From Xestospongia muta (Eukaryota; Porifera; Demospongiae; Haplosclerida; Petrosiidae): 64,000 bases of DNA. Within the stretch, counting starts at the first letter, position 1; each line of letters starts with the position of its first letter. The stretch covers positions 3,658,501-3,722,500 of the forward strand of contig OY848928.1 in assembly GCA_963693285.1 (NCBI GenBank), written 5' to 3'. Made by a program: the position numbers and the translations under genes. The notes beneath the pieces are model-generated. The model saw only the letters and a list, made by a program, of their open reading frames with translations. It did not search any database and was not told where the DNA came from. Shown here piece after piece: positions 1 to 10,761 of this stretch.

Positions 1-145
1 TCATCTATGTAGGACCTCTAGGTCTAGTGTGTTATTTAAAAGCCACACCTGGCAGTTTCTCTTTACACAATAGCTTCTATTATGTTAATGTTCACAAATA
101 TGTTCAACCACTGGATGGTTCCTAAGTAATTGATTATTGTTATAG

Positions 146-941
146 GTCCTATTATCTTGGGGACAAAAATGGGCATACTAAGGTCTCGTGTTTATTGTCG
201 TGAAGCAATCCAGTGTATTGAAATGGGAGATCGTGTATTCTGGTCCATTTTTGGTTTAGGATTTGATCCTATAGCCAACACAGACACACGATTCACTAAT
301 GTAAGTAGTTGAATAACTTTATATATTGTAATCACTTCCTTTTAGACATCATCACAAGTTATTAATAACGTGACTATTATCACCGCTAATCTGACTTTTG
401 ATCCTTTGATGGCAGAGCATGATGGAATTTATGTCTGTCATGTTCAAGGTGACAATGATGCTAACAGAAATGTCAGAGTAGTTGTAGATTTAGGTAAGTG
501 TCAAGAGTGGCTAGTTGTATTGTACAATTATTTCTTCATAAGCTTATAGAGGGCACCAAATATTGTACCCCTTCTATACCTTATGCTTATAGATTGTTTT
601 ACTCTGTATTATACAATATCCTATAATAAGCTTGATCTCATATTAATACCATTTAGATCCAGTTATCATTGCATCTGATATCCCTAATGTGGACATATCA
701 ACTCGAACTATTGGAGAGATTATTACAATTAGATGTCAGGTGGAAACATGTCTCTCTAATGTTACTGTGACATTTTATAAAAACAAAAATGTCATTCAAA
801 CCAAAACCATCACTAACAATATGTTGAAATCATTTACATATACGTACAACTTAACAGTGGGAATTGATTCTCCTGGTGAATATGCTTGTTGTGCTGTAAC
901 ACCAAAAGGTGCAACCAATCTTAAATTTTTTAACATTATTG
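146..941 (+). CDS. Two-Ig module A of an Ig-superfamily receptor (5' end outside window)
   Basis: Three exons are visible: 146-300, 346-493 and 657-941, each flanked by AG and GTAAG. Exons 1 and 2 together encode one Ig-like domain whose F-strand motif reads HDGIYVCHV, the D-x-G-x-Y-x-C signature of V/I-set domains. Exon 3 encodes a second Ig domain with Cys in TIRCQVETC and the F-strand motif DSPGEYACCAV. Introns bounding whole domains are phase 1, the usual phase for shuffled Ig domains. The intron inside the first domain is phase 0. No signal peptide, stalk or transmembrane exon belongs to this module. Exon 3 ends in phase 1 and the next module (from 2013) begins in phase 1, so both may form one four-Ig gene joined by a 1,071-nt intron. 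Ligand unknown. An independent truncated gene is the alternative. Confidence 0.6.
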
Positions 942-2012
942 GTAAGTGCAGATTACCAATCATACTGTATCTTTATCTTTGTATCTGTACTTTTCATTCC
1001 TCCTCATCTACTTTAAAGTTTCATGCTACGTTCTATAGTTTTCAACAAAAGTAACACTATATTATGTAAACATCATAGCATTATAGTGTATGCATTTTAA
1101 TGTTTTAGAGTTTAGGGTTTAGGTTTTAGTGTTACAATGTGTACGATAAAAGAAGTAATATTAAATTTATGACACCCACTATTACAATGCTAATTATTAC
1201 TGCCACATGTGCTTTAGTGCTTGGAAGTCTTACAATTGTTAGCAATTTGATAAGGGTTATATATGGAAGTAAACCTTTGTAAGAGAAGCCTTCTTGAGTT
1301 ATGATTATATTTATAAATGATGGTCTGATATTGACGGAAGTTTGTAGGGCCAATATTCTATTCTATTATAAGCCTGTCCTAAATGTGGTATCAACTTGTT
1401 TCTTTCATCAATAAGTTTTTTCTTGTTATTTAAGAAGATCAAGTTTGTCTTGTCTTCTAACAATCAAGAAACAGGTATTCTTACAGAATATCACCAGTTG
1501 AATTAGCTATTTCTAGCTTTGTTGTACATATACATATACAATCACATCATAAATTATCATGATTTCCTGATTTTTAGTGTGATTTCTGAGATTTCTGATT
1601 TACAAATCACTATTGTAGCACTTCTTACCTTTATTGAAAAGGTGTAGCTTCCTGTTGCCACACTTCTTACCTTTAATTTGAATGGTGTGGTTTCTAGTAG
1701 TTATTTTCTCGTATAGTAACGCAAAGAAAATAATATTGGAAACTGCACCTTTCAAATCAAGCTAAGAGGTGTGACAATGCCCATAATGGTTTGATTTCTA
1801 ATATAAGTTGATCTTGGTCTGTTTTTAAGATTTCCTTCTATGATTTAAAGGCACACTCTATGAGATTTCATCTATGTAGGACCTTTAGGTCTAGTGTGTT
1901 ATTTAAAAGCCACACCTGGCAGTTTCTCTTTACACAATAGCTTCTATTATGTTAATGTTCACAAATATGTTCAACCACTGGATGGTTCCTAAGTAATTGA
2001 TTATTGTTATAG
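942..2012 (+). repeat. Intervening repeat shared with the intron before the third Ig module
   Basis: About 1000-1950 is closely similar to 8400-9080. Shared landmarks are a GTTTAGGGTTTAGG-like stretch near 1110 and 8500, two short blocks reading TTTCTGATTTACAAATCAC, and the sequence just before each Ig module. No coding exon is convincing here. The segment appears to have been duplicated together with the Ig module. Confidence 0.6.
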
Positions 2013-3066
2013 GTCCTATTATCTTGGGGACAAAAATGGGCATACTAAGGTCTCGTGTTTATTGTCGTGAAGTAATCCAGTGTATTGGAATGGGAGATCG
2101 TGTATTCTGGTCCATTTTTGGTTTAGGATTTGATCTTATAGCCAACACAAACACACGATTCACTAATGTAAGTAGTTGAATAACTTTATATATTGTAATC
2201 ACTTCCTTTTAGACATCATCACAAGTTATTAATAACGTGACTATTATCACTGCTAATCTGACTTTTGATCCTTTGATGGCAGAGCATGAAGCAATGTATG
2301 TCTGTCATGTTCAAGGTGACAATGATGCTAACAGAAACGTCAGAGTAGTTGTAGATTTAGGTAAGTGTTAGGAGTGGCTAGTTGTAGATTGTTTTACTCT
2401 TTATTGCTATGCTAATCCATTGTTTTACTCTGTATTATACAATATCCTATAATAAGCCTGTTCTCATATTATTACCATTTAGATCCAGTTATCATTGCAT
2501 CTGATATACCTAATGTGGACATATCATCTCGAACTATTGGAGAGACTATTACAATTAGATGTCAGGTGGAAACATGTCTCTCTAATGTTACTGTGACATT
2601 TTATAAAAACAAAAATGTCGTTCAAAACAAAACCATCACTAACAATAAGTTGAAATCATTTACATATACGTACAACTTAACAGTGGGAACTGATTCTCCT
2701 GGTGAATATGTTTGTCGTGCTGTAACACCAAATGGTGCAACTCCACTTAATTTTTTTAATGTTACTGGTAAGTATAGTTACCAAATAGAATGTTGAAATC
2801 TTAGATGTGTTGGTTATCTAATTTTTTGTGTTGCCATTTTAGGAACGCCATTGCTGCCATCAACTATTGGTACTACTACCACTACTTCAACTAGTATTTC
2901 TTTAAGTACTACAACTTCTATTAGTTCAGTTACTGTAGTTCCTTCAAATACTCCTGTAGTGTCAGTATTTCTAACTCTCAGGGGTGGAGCTACTGAAATG
3001 AGTGTTCAGTGGATTCTTCTGTTGTCACTACTGTTGGTAACTATGATATCAGTGATGATGATATAA
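2013..3066 (+). CDS. Two-Ig module B plus Ser/Thr stalk and transmembrane anchor
   Basis: Exons are 2013-2167, 2213-2360, 2483-2767 and 2843-3066 (stop TAA). The first three repeat module A and encode two Ig domains, with F-strand motifs EAMYVCHV and DSPGEYVCRAV. In the first domain the usual Asp-x-Gly is replaced by Glu-Ala. The last exon encodes a stalk of about 50 residues rich in Thr and Ser, likely O-glycosylated. A hydrophobic helix (WILLLSLLLVTMISVMMI) follows and ends at the stop, so there is no cytosolic tail. That fits a GPI signal or a tail-less type I anchor. All domain-boundary introns are phase 1. The gene probably continues upstream into module A or into an unseen signal-peptide exon. 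A polyadenylation signal follows at 3205. Confidence 0.65.
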
Positions 3067-3204
3067 CATTGTAGTTCATAAAAGAGAGCACATAAATAGT
3101 TTATAGATTTTTGTTTGTTTCAGTCTTGTTCAACACTAAATTGTAGGAACATTATTAATCTGTCAAAAAATGGTTTTGTTTGTGGTTTTATATTATATTA
3201 GTGA

Positions 3205-3210
3205 AATAAA
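3205..3210 (+). promoter_or_regulatory. Polyadenylation signal AATAAA of Ig gene B
   Basis: AATAAA lies 139 nt after the stop codon at 3066, in a 3' UTR with no other coding signal. A matching AATAAA lies at 10526-10531 after the third Ig gene. Confidence 0.5.
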
Positions 3211-3256
3211 TGATTAATTTTCTTCTACTTCCATTGCCTCCATTTTCTTTTCTCTC

Positions 3257-3424
3257 CTATTTTGTTGTCAACCTTTCTCTTTGAGCTGCTATGACTTCAT
3301 CAGCAGTAACTAGCAAGTACATGTTCAGTTATTTTAATGACTTGTTCTCCTACCTGTGGGTTGTTCCAATAAATAGATTCCCTTCCAAACTTCTTCATCA
3401 GAAGCCTTCAATCCAGCTTTGAGT
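3257..3424 (-). CDS. Last two exons of an unidentified minus-strand gene (partial)
   Basis: On the minus strand an exon at 3424-3354 encodes LKAGLKASDEEVWKGIYLLE followed by QPT. A GTAGG donor, a 44-nt intron and a TAG acceptor follow. The last exon, 3309-3257, encodes VTADEVIAAQRERLTTK and then a stop. The two exons join in frame (phase 1), and a pyrimidine-rich acceptor precedes the first. I do not recognise the protein. Upstream exons would lie at higher coordinates, but none is convincing. The gene is tail-to-tail with the Ig gene ending at 3066. The last exon is duplicated, with changes, at 10514-10620. Confidence 0.4.
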
Positions 3425-4660
3425 CTGTAATGCAGAAAGAATGAATTATTGTTATGAAATACACATGATTCCTATTCTTGATTAACTGTGACTGTCTCTT
3501 TGCTTAATTTTTTCAATTTTCTTGATAGCTCCACCTGATTATTAAAGTGACATACAACAGAATATACCACACTACACAATATATGTTATGGTCAATAATT
3601 CATGACTATACTTAACAGGAATGTTTCTTTTCTTTTCAAATTCAAAGGTAGAGTCCCACAAAAGAAAACATGTATATAACTAACATCAATGTCACAGCCA
3701 ATGAGAGAGCCTGTCTGTTGATCCCACATCATCAAAGAGACATGTAAAATAAATTTGTTTTATCTCACATAACAGACACAAGCTAGTGGAAACTTTTAAA
3801 TCAAATTTAGGGCAGTATAATACTTTTAGTGTATCATAGAACTATACATTATTAGTATTTAGGGGAGGGGTTTACTTATAATTACATGGCACATTAGCCC
3901 AAATTTTAGCAATATATGATCACAAGACAATTGATATATGTATGTAAGTAGACAAACTACAATTCAAAGTATGTGGCCTTTTTGTCTGATTGCTATAGGA
4001 TTGTGTGTATGCCAATTTTATCATTTCTATAATTATTGTAACATACAGTGAGATAAAGTATTCTCTCTGGTATATGAAACATGCCAAGTGGCCGTAAGAT
4101 TAATTGTATAAAACACAGTTTTAATCATATGTGTTTGATAGGTTTCATTATTGTTGAAGTATCCAATGTTTGAAGCAGGCAATTAAAATAACCAGAATAA
4201 GTGACTGCTGATGCACAGTCTTAATAAATGACAAAATACAGTCCTTACAGCATTAACTATATCATCAAAATAATAATCTTAGGAATTTTTTACAATTTTC
4301 ATTTGTCAATATTATGAATCAAATTAATTTTTCCTAATTAGACTTACTGTCAGTAGTGATAACCACACCTACTACTTTAATATTATAGTTTGGAAATGAG
4401 TGTACAAAAGCGAGGCAATCCTGGTTTATTATTTTTGTGTTGATTCAGAAAAAACTCATTAAATAATTTATCTTGAGTAAAATGTAAAGTATATCAACTT
4501 CTACAATTACCATTGACAAAGTGACAAAATATTTTCAACCCAAATTATCTGAATTTTTACAATTAGTGTTTTACAGATTCACAAGGTTCTAGTTGTGATT
4601 AGATAGATGCACAGATTATCTATAGAATGCTAACCGAATTTTGTGAATTTCTATCAATCT
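3425..4660. other. No gene recognised
   Basis: AT-rich sequence with stops in all frames. A short minus-strand stretch near 3490-3540 could encode part of an upstream exon of the 3257-3424 gene, but its splice sites are poor. Nothing else is supported. Confidence 0.5.
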
Positions 4661-4664
4661 GCAG

Positions 4665-5730
4665 ATTGCTATTGGTAGAAATTCAGACAATTTGGATGTG
4701 ACTGCTAACCAAATTAAAGACCTTCATGGAAGTTCATGGGTTAATGTTGTTTATAATGTCCCATACAATATACCTTATTGTCTAACAATTACTAATTCTT
4801 TTACAGTTCCTACTCCAATTGTGTCAACCAATGGTACTACTACTGTTATAGCTGGAGGATCTACTGGTATATCGTGTACAGTTACATCAACAGGATAAAC
4901 ACTCTACTGATACATCAGTTAATGTAATATGGACTTGTGGTCTATCAACAAAGTCACATGCAGTATTGAACACTCTCACTGATAGTTGTCTATTGTCTAC
5001 TGTTAATACCAATTAAGCAGGAACATACTGTCGGTACTAATACAATGATTAAGGCCTACACTGACTATGTCTGTTTTGTATGTGCTGCAAACTAGTGCTG
5101 GTTCAGGTCCTAATGGAAATGCTACTGGTAGAACTGCTCAAAATGGTATGTGTATAAATTATTGTTAAAACTATTATTATAATATGATTTAACTATATAG
5201 TTCCTAGTAAAGTGACATATCTGAGAGTCTCATCTATCTCCAATACATCCTTGAATATTTCATGGAGTCAACCAGCTCTACCTAATGGTATCATTACTTC
5301 ATATATTGTTATAGTGACATACTATACTAATGGTACTATTGCTGGTAGTAGTACTGTTAATGGTACTATGTTATATGTCATTATTGGTGGATTAGGTAAT
5401 GTTTTATATTGTATAAAGTATTAGGTTATCTTCTAATCTTAGCTAAGTATATTCCTTATAATATCAGTGTGAGTGCAACTACTAGTGCTGGAAATGGACC
5501 AGAAGAGACACTAACTGCTTTCGTAAAGGAAGGAGGTATAAAATGATTAATTAAAATATTTTAATCAAGTCTTTACCCTGCTCGTCCAGCTATTAAAGGA
5601 CTCGTTGCTACTTGTATCCATGACACGGCAATACATGTGACTTGGGATCCATTAGTACTTATAAATGGTTTTATTGGTAACTATACTATCACGTTAATTG
5701 GACCTGAGTATTCATTTATGAAGATTGTCC
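4665..5730 (+). pseudogene. Decayed Ig/fibronectin type III gene, copy 1
   Basis: An exon from 4665 reads into an Ig-like start, VPTPIVSTNGTTTVIAGGST, with Cys in GISCTVTS. It then hits a stop at about 4898, and the following Trp-Thr-Cys segment continues in another frame. A clear FN3 domain follows across two exons, 5201-5395 (TSLNISWSQPALPNGIITSY) and 5443-5535 (YNISVSATTSAGNGPEET), with compatible splice phases. A second FN3 start lies near 5580-5720 (AIHVTWDPLVLINGFIGNY) and ends in a stop. The Ig part has a frame break and the gene lacks a start and an end, so I call it a pseudogene. The FN3 exons themselves are open. A related copy with the same frame break lies at 10762. Confidence 0.55.
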
Positions 5731-5771
5731 ATCTAATTACACAAGTGTAGTCTTTGTTAATTTACAGTCAA

Positions 5772-5840
5772 ATGTAGCAGAATGGAGAGCCAGCTTTTTT
5801 CTGCTCATTGTATGCTTCCTTGTTATATTTCTAGGTCAAA
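5772..5840 (+). pseudogene. Broken duplicate of a signal-peptide exon
   Basis: The sequence closely matches the signal-peptide exon at 7526-7595, including the GTGAGT donor and the first part of the intron. One base is missing after the ATG, so the start is followed at once by TAG. The frame that would give the hydrophobic leader (WRASFFLLIVCFLVIFLGQ) has no ATG of its own. It is a dead first exon, fused behind the FN3 pseudogene. Confidence 0.55.
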
Positions 5841-5887
5841 GTGAGTCATTTTAATAACCACATCTATATAGTCTTAATTTTGAGTTG

Positions 5888-5890
<3 letters not shown>

Positions 5891-5934
<44 letters not shown>

Positions 5935-5936
5935 TA
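5891..5936. repeat. (CT)n microsatellite
   Basis: An almost pure CT dinucleotide run of about 45 nt, with one TTT interruption near its end. It lies in the intron-like sequence after the broken signal-peptide exon. Confidence 0.9.
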
Positions 5937-7525
5937 AGCTTCTTTGATGTGTAAGTAATGTACACTTTCTTAGACTCAACAATAATTAAGTCAGTCTTTA
6001 CATCATATATGAATCTTAGTCAACATGAGTCAGTAGATTCTTTAGAGATAGATAGCAAATGTGTATGAACATGTTTATTATGCATAGAATACATTACATA
6101 TAATTAAATTAACTTGCTTATAGGCACACACATAAATAGACTATTGCTTTTCTCATAATGCACTAGCAAAGCATACAACTGTTCTAAGTTAGAAAAATAC
6201 CTTAATATTTCTCTACTTAATGATAATGTATGTGTATATGTGGATTATGTACACAAGCTAATGAATTGCTTTTCTCCTAAATCATGTGTCTTGCTTTGGA
6301 TGGTTTGCAAAGTAAAAGATCTCTTATAGCAATTTTTATATGATATGGCATTGTATCTATTGCACTTACAGACTGTATAGTGTCACAATTATATTTGTAA
6401 CATTAGATTGATGCTTTTACATAATAAATTGTTTATATTTACATGTTGATTTAATTACAAAAACTTACTTAGTGTTTACTTTATTTGTGTTCATATACTA
6501 ACTATGAGGGCTTCTCTAGTTGTAAACATTAGCTATACTAGTATTTTAATTGTTTTGTGGACTCAAATGCTTCCATCAATGTGAAATGTTATTGGTCTCA
6601 TTAGTTTGCTGCCTCACTAAGATGGAAAAGTAATTTTATAAATAAATAAATAAATAATTATTGGGAAATTCAGACCCCTGCTATAAATATAAATAGAATA
6701 TATATAATTGTGACACTATAGAATATATATATAAAAGCCCAATAGAATAAACAAAAATTAAAATATAGTTGGTGAAGCAAATTACATTCTGTGTGTTGGA
6801 ACAATATTGAGTCAAACTTAATTATTCCATTGTACATGTTTGCCACACTACTATGCTTCCTGTCTATTTATTGTTTACTCATGTCTTTTCACTTGAAATA
6901 TCTACAAAGAAAATATTGCTTTTCTGAACAGGTTTCCTATTAAGTTTTATACTTATAATCATACTGTGTTTCTAAGTTATTTACATAGAAATGCCTATAT
7001 TTAGATTCAAAAATGTCATTGGAAATAATCAATAGAAACAGGTTTTGTTGTAATAATTTTACAATATTAATATGATTCACAAGTTCTTTATTAGTTATAC
7101 AGTCGCTTTGTGTCTTCTTCATGTTCTATGATGCTAATAGTAGTAGTCATTTAACACATCATTTTGTTACTTGAGTTTTATGTGACTCATTACTTTTCTT
7201 TCTCTATGTGGTGATGATTAGAATTGGTAAACATGCAGACATCATATAATGTGCATCAGTACATTATTGTTTCTTCATATATATATATATTAATTTGTCA
7301 TTAGCTGTGGCAGTTTGTTTAATTTGATGCTGTGTATCACTACAGTGATATGTTCACTGTCTACCAGTGAACATTGGCGATATATATGTATGTGGCAATT
7401 GCCACCATGTTCATTTGTAAGAATTGAGTGATACTTGTAAGAAAACTGAGTTTGAGCACATTGTAAACTAACTGTTGCGGCAAAAACCTCTCTGCTCTGT
7501 CAATTCTTGTTATAAATACTTGAAG
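5937..7525. other. No gene recognised
   Basis: AT-rich intergenic or intronic sequence with short simple repeats: an AAAT run near 6638-6657 and an AT run near 7280. Open frames here are short and show no domain motif. Confidence 0.5.
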
Positions 7526-10380
7526 ATGTATACAGAATGGAGAGCCAGCCTTTTTCTGCTCATTGTAAACTTTCTTGTTGTATCTCAAGGTCAAAGTGAG
7601 TGAGTTTAATAACTACATATAATATATACTTCTAAATTAATCATGAGTCAGTCATCTCTCTATTAAAATACTTTTTAATGAAATGACTTTGATATAAAAG
7701 AGAAAGTGTTGAACACATTTCATAAACCTGGCCAAATACAGGGCATTCTGAGACAAGCTTGAGCTTCTGTATGTCAGTTATTACACATCTTGTTTTGGTA
7801 TGTACTGTAGAAGACATTAGTATGGAAGCCCAGTGGGACAATCCAAGATTAACATATTTAATACTGATCCCTATCCGCTAAAGTCTAAACATTAACTGTT
7901 AAAGTATGTGATCCTGAGGTACAGACTGTCATACTTAGCTTCTGTATATTATAACTCAATTCAGAATGCATGCCAGTGAATGATGTAATAAATGCAATTA
8001 CCTGAACCATCATGTCAGTGAATATGTAATAATGCAATTATGTGAAACTGCATGGCAGTGAATGACAATTATATGAAATTGCATGCCAGTGAATAAGTAA
8101 TAATGCAATTATGTGAAACTGCATGGCAGTGAATATGTAATAAATACAACTATGTCAAACTGTCTGCAATAGTTACAAGTTCACACAGGTTATATTTAGA
8201 TAAATGTTTTTCATGTGGACCTTCCTCTGCTTGTTGAGCTCTTTCTATAGCTTCCTCTCCTCTGATTCAAACTCCTTTAATTTCTCTCTGCTTTAGCTAA
8301 TGTCTTTGCCTGTTGAACCTTCTGTTTGCTCTGTAATCTCATTAGTACATCTTGTTCTGTATCTTTCTCTTCTTATCTGTATTCGTCATTCCATATCATC
8401 TACTTTAAAGTTCCATACTTGGTTCTATGCTTTGCGACAAAAGTAACACTGTATTATGTAAATATCATAGCAATATAGTGTATGCATTTAATGGTTTAGA
8501 GTTTAGTTAGGGTTTAGGTTTTAGTGTTATAATGTATACAATACAAGTAAGTGTATATATCACAACCAAAAAATTTAATATACTCTTACTACAAGTTTAT
8601 TACTGTTATGTTTAACTGCATGATTGTATTTGTAGTTTCCTTGTCAAACAGTAGTATTAAATTTATGATACCCACTATTACAATGTTACTTTTTACTGCC
8701 TGGTATGCTTTAGTGCTTGCCAGTCTTATAAATGTTGCTTTGTTGTACATATAAGTATACAATCACATCCTAAATTATCATGATTTCCTGATTTTTTAGT
8801 GTGATTTCTGAGATTTCTGATTTACAAATCACTATTGCCACACCTCTTACATTTTTTGAAAAGGTGTAGCTTCCTGTTGCCACACTTCTGAATGGTGTGG
8901 TTTCTGGTAGTTATTTTCTCGTATAGTAACACAAAGAAAATAATATTGGAAACTCAAGTTAAAAGGTCATTTCAAGGCACACTCTATGAGATCTCATCTA
9001 TGTAGGACCTCTAGGTCTAGTGTGTTATTTAAAAGCCACACCTGGCAGTTTCTCTTTACACAATAGCTTCTATTATGTTAATGATCACAAATATGTTCAA
9101 CCAATGGATGGTTCTTAAGTAATTGATTATTGTTATAGATCTTACGATCTTGGGGGCAAAAATGGGCTTACTAAGGTCTCGTGTTTATTGTCGTGAAGTA
9201 ATCCAGTGTATTGGAATGGGAGATCGTGTATTCTGGTCCGTTTTTGGTTTAGGAATTGATCCTATAGCCAACACAGACACACGATTCACTAATGTAAGTA
9301 GTTGAATAACTTTATATATTGTAATCACTTCCTTTTAGACATCATCAGAAGTTATTAATAATGTGACTATTATCACTGCTAATCTGACTTTTGATCCTTT
9401 GATGGCAGAGCATGCTACAATTTATGTCTGTCATGTTCAAGGTGAAAATCCTGCTGGCGCCAATGTCAGAGTAATTGTAGAAAAAGGTAAGTGTCAGTAT
9501 TGCCTAATTGTCTTGTACAATTGTTTCTTCATAAGCTTATAGAGAGTAACATAAATTATATACCATCTATACAAGATGCTAATACATTGTTTTACTCTGT
9601 ATTATACAATATCCTATAATAAGACTGTTCTCATATTATTACCATTTAGATCCAGTTATCATTGCATCTGATATCCCTAATGTGGACATATCAACTCGAA
9701 CTATTGGAGAGACTATTACAATTGGATGTCAGGTGGAAACATGTCTCTCTAATGTTACTGTGACATTTTATAAAAACAAAAATGTCATTCAAACCAAAAC
9801 CATCACTAACAATATGTTGAAATCATTTACGTATACGTACAACTTAACAGTGGGAACTGATTCTCCTGGTGAATATGCTTGTCGTGCTGTAACACCAAAT
9901 GGTGGAACTTCACTTAAATTTTTTAATGTTACTGGTAAGTACAGATTACCAAATAGAAAGTTGTTATCTGAAACGTATTGGTTATCTAACATTGCTGTCA
10001 TCAATTTAGGAACAGCATTGCTCCCATCATTTATTAGTATGACCACCACTAGCATCCCTTCTTCTACAAATACTGTGACTTATACTGGTAAGTGCAGGTT
10101 ACCAAATAGAATGTTGTAATCGTAGACTTATTGGTTATCTAACATTAGTTTCACCATTTTAGGAACAGCACTGCTGTCATCAATTATTAATGTTATCACC
10201 ACTGGTAATCCTTCTTCGATTTCTATAAGTGCCATGAGTTTTACTAGTTCAGTCACTGTAGTTCCCTCAAATAGCCCTGTGTCTCCAATTTCTGGAGGTG
10301 GAGCTACTCAAATGTTAGCTCAATGGACACTTCTCTTGAGAGCACTGCTGTTAATTATGATATCAGTGATGATGATATAA
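7526..10380 (+). CDS. Two-Ig membrane protein with duplicated stalk exon (gene C)
   Basis: The probable first exon, 7526-7595, starts with ATG and encodes the signal peptide MYTEWRASLFLLIVNFLVVS followed by QGQ. It ends in phase 1 at a GTGAGT donor. A long intron leads to Ig exons 9139-9293, 9339-9486 and 9650-9934. Two stalk exons follow, 10010-10087 and 10163-10380 (stop TAA). All outer introns are phase 1, so the parts join in frame. The Ig domains carry HATIYVCHV and DSPGEYACRAV. Both stalk exons begin with GTALLPS or GTALLSS, showing exon duplication, and are rich in Ser/Thr. The last exon ends in a hydrophobic helix (TLLLRALLLIMISVMMI) without a tail. It is the most complete of the Ig genes here. 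The link of the signal-peptide exon over 1.5 kb is inferred. Confidence 0.6.
7968..8162. repeat. ~41-bp minisatellite, about five units
   Basis: Units begin GCATGCCAGTGAAT or GCATGGCAGTGAAT and run through TAATAATGCAATTATGTGAAA. Five copies are in tandem, and the third is shortened by about 10 nt. They lie in the long first intron of gene C. The units abut with no spacers, so this is not CRISPR-like. Confidence 0.8.
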
Positions 10381-10513
10381 CATTATAATTCATAAAAGAG
10401 GATACTTCAAGTTTATAGGTTGTTTGTTTCAGCCATTTTATATCTTTTTCAACATAGTAACAATAGTAACATGTACTAATGCTATTAATGGTTTTATTTG
10501 TTGTTTCATAATA

Positions 10514-10620
10514 CTATTTTAGTGAAATAAATTTTCCTTTACTTCCATTGCCTCCATTTATTTCTCTCCAATTTGATCCCATCCTCTCTCCCTGAGCTGC
10601 TATGACTTCATTGGCAGTAA
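10514..10620 (-). pseudogene. Duplicate of the last exon of the unidentified minus-strand gene
   Basis: The minus strand encodes VTANEVIAAQGERMGSNW and then reads on to a stop at 10514. It matches VTADEVIAAQRERLTTK at 3309-3257 but has lost the original stop. The acceptor (CTAG) is kept. The upstream exon is only a remnant (about 10663-10690). The piece probably travelled with the 3' end of the Ig gene when that was duplicated. Confidence 0.4.
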
Positions 10621-10761
10621 CTAGTAAATACATGTTCAAATAGTTATGACTTTTTCTCTTACCTGTACGTGAGTGGTTCCAAGAAATAGATGAGATTACA
10701 TAGATGCACAAATTATCTGAAGAATGCTAACAAAATTTTGTGAATTTCTATCAATCTGCAG

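Noticed and set aside
7968..8162. Regularly spaced repeats resembling a CRISPR array.
   Set aside because: Units of about 41 bp abut without spacers and vary in length. The genome is eukaryotic. It is a minisatellite.
9789..10055. 88-codon minus-strand frame.
   Set aside because: It lies antisense to a well supported Ig exon and stalk exon and has no features of its own.
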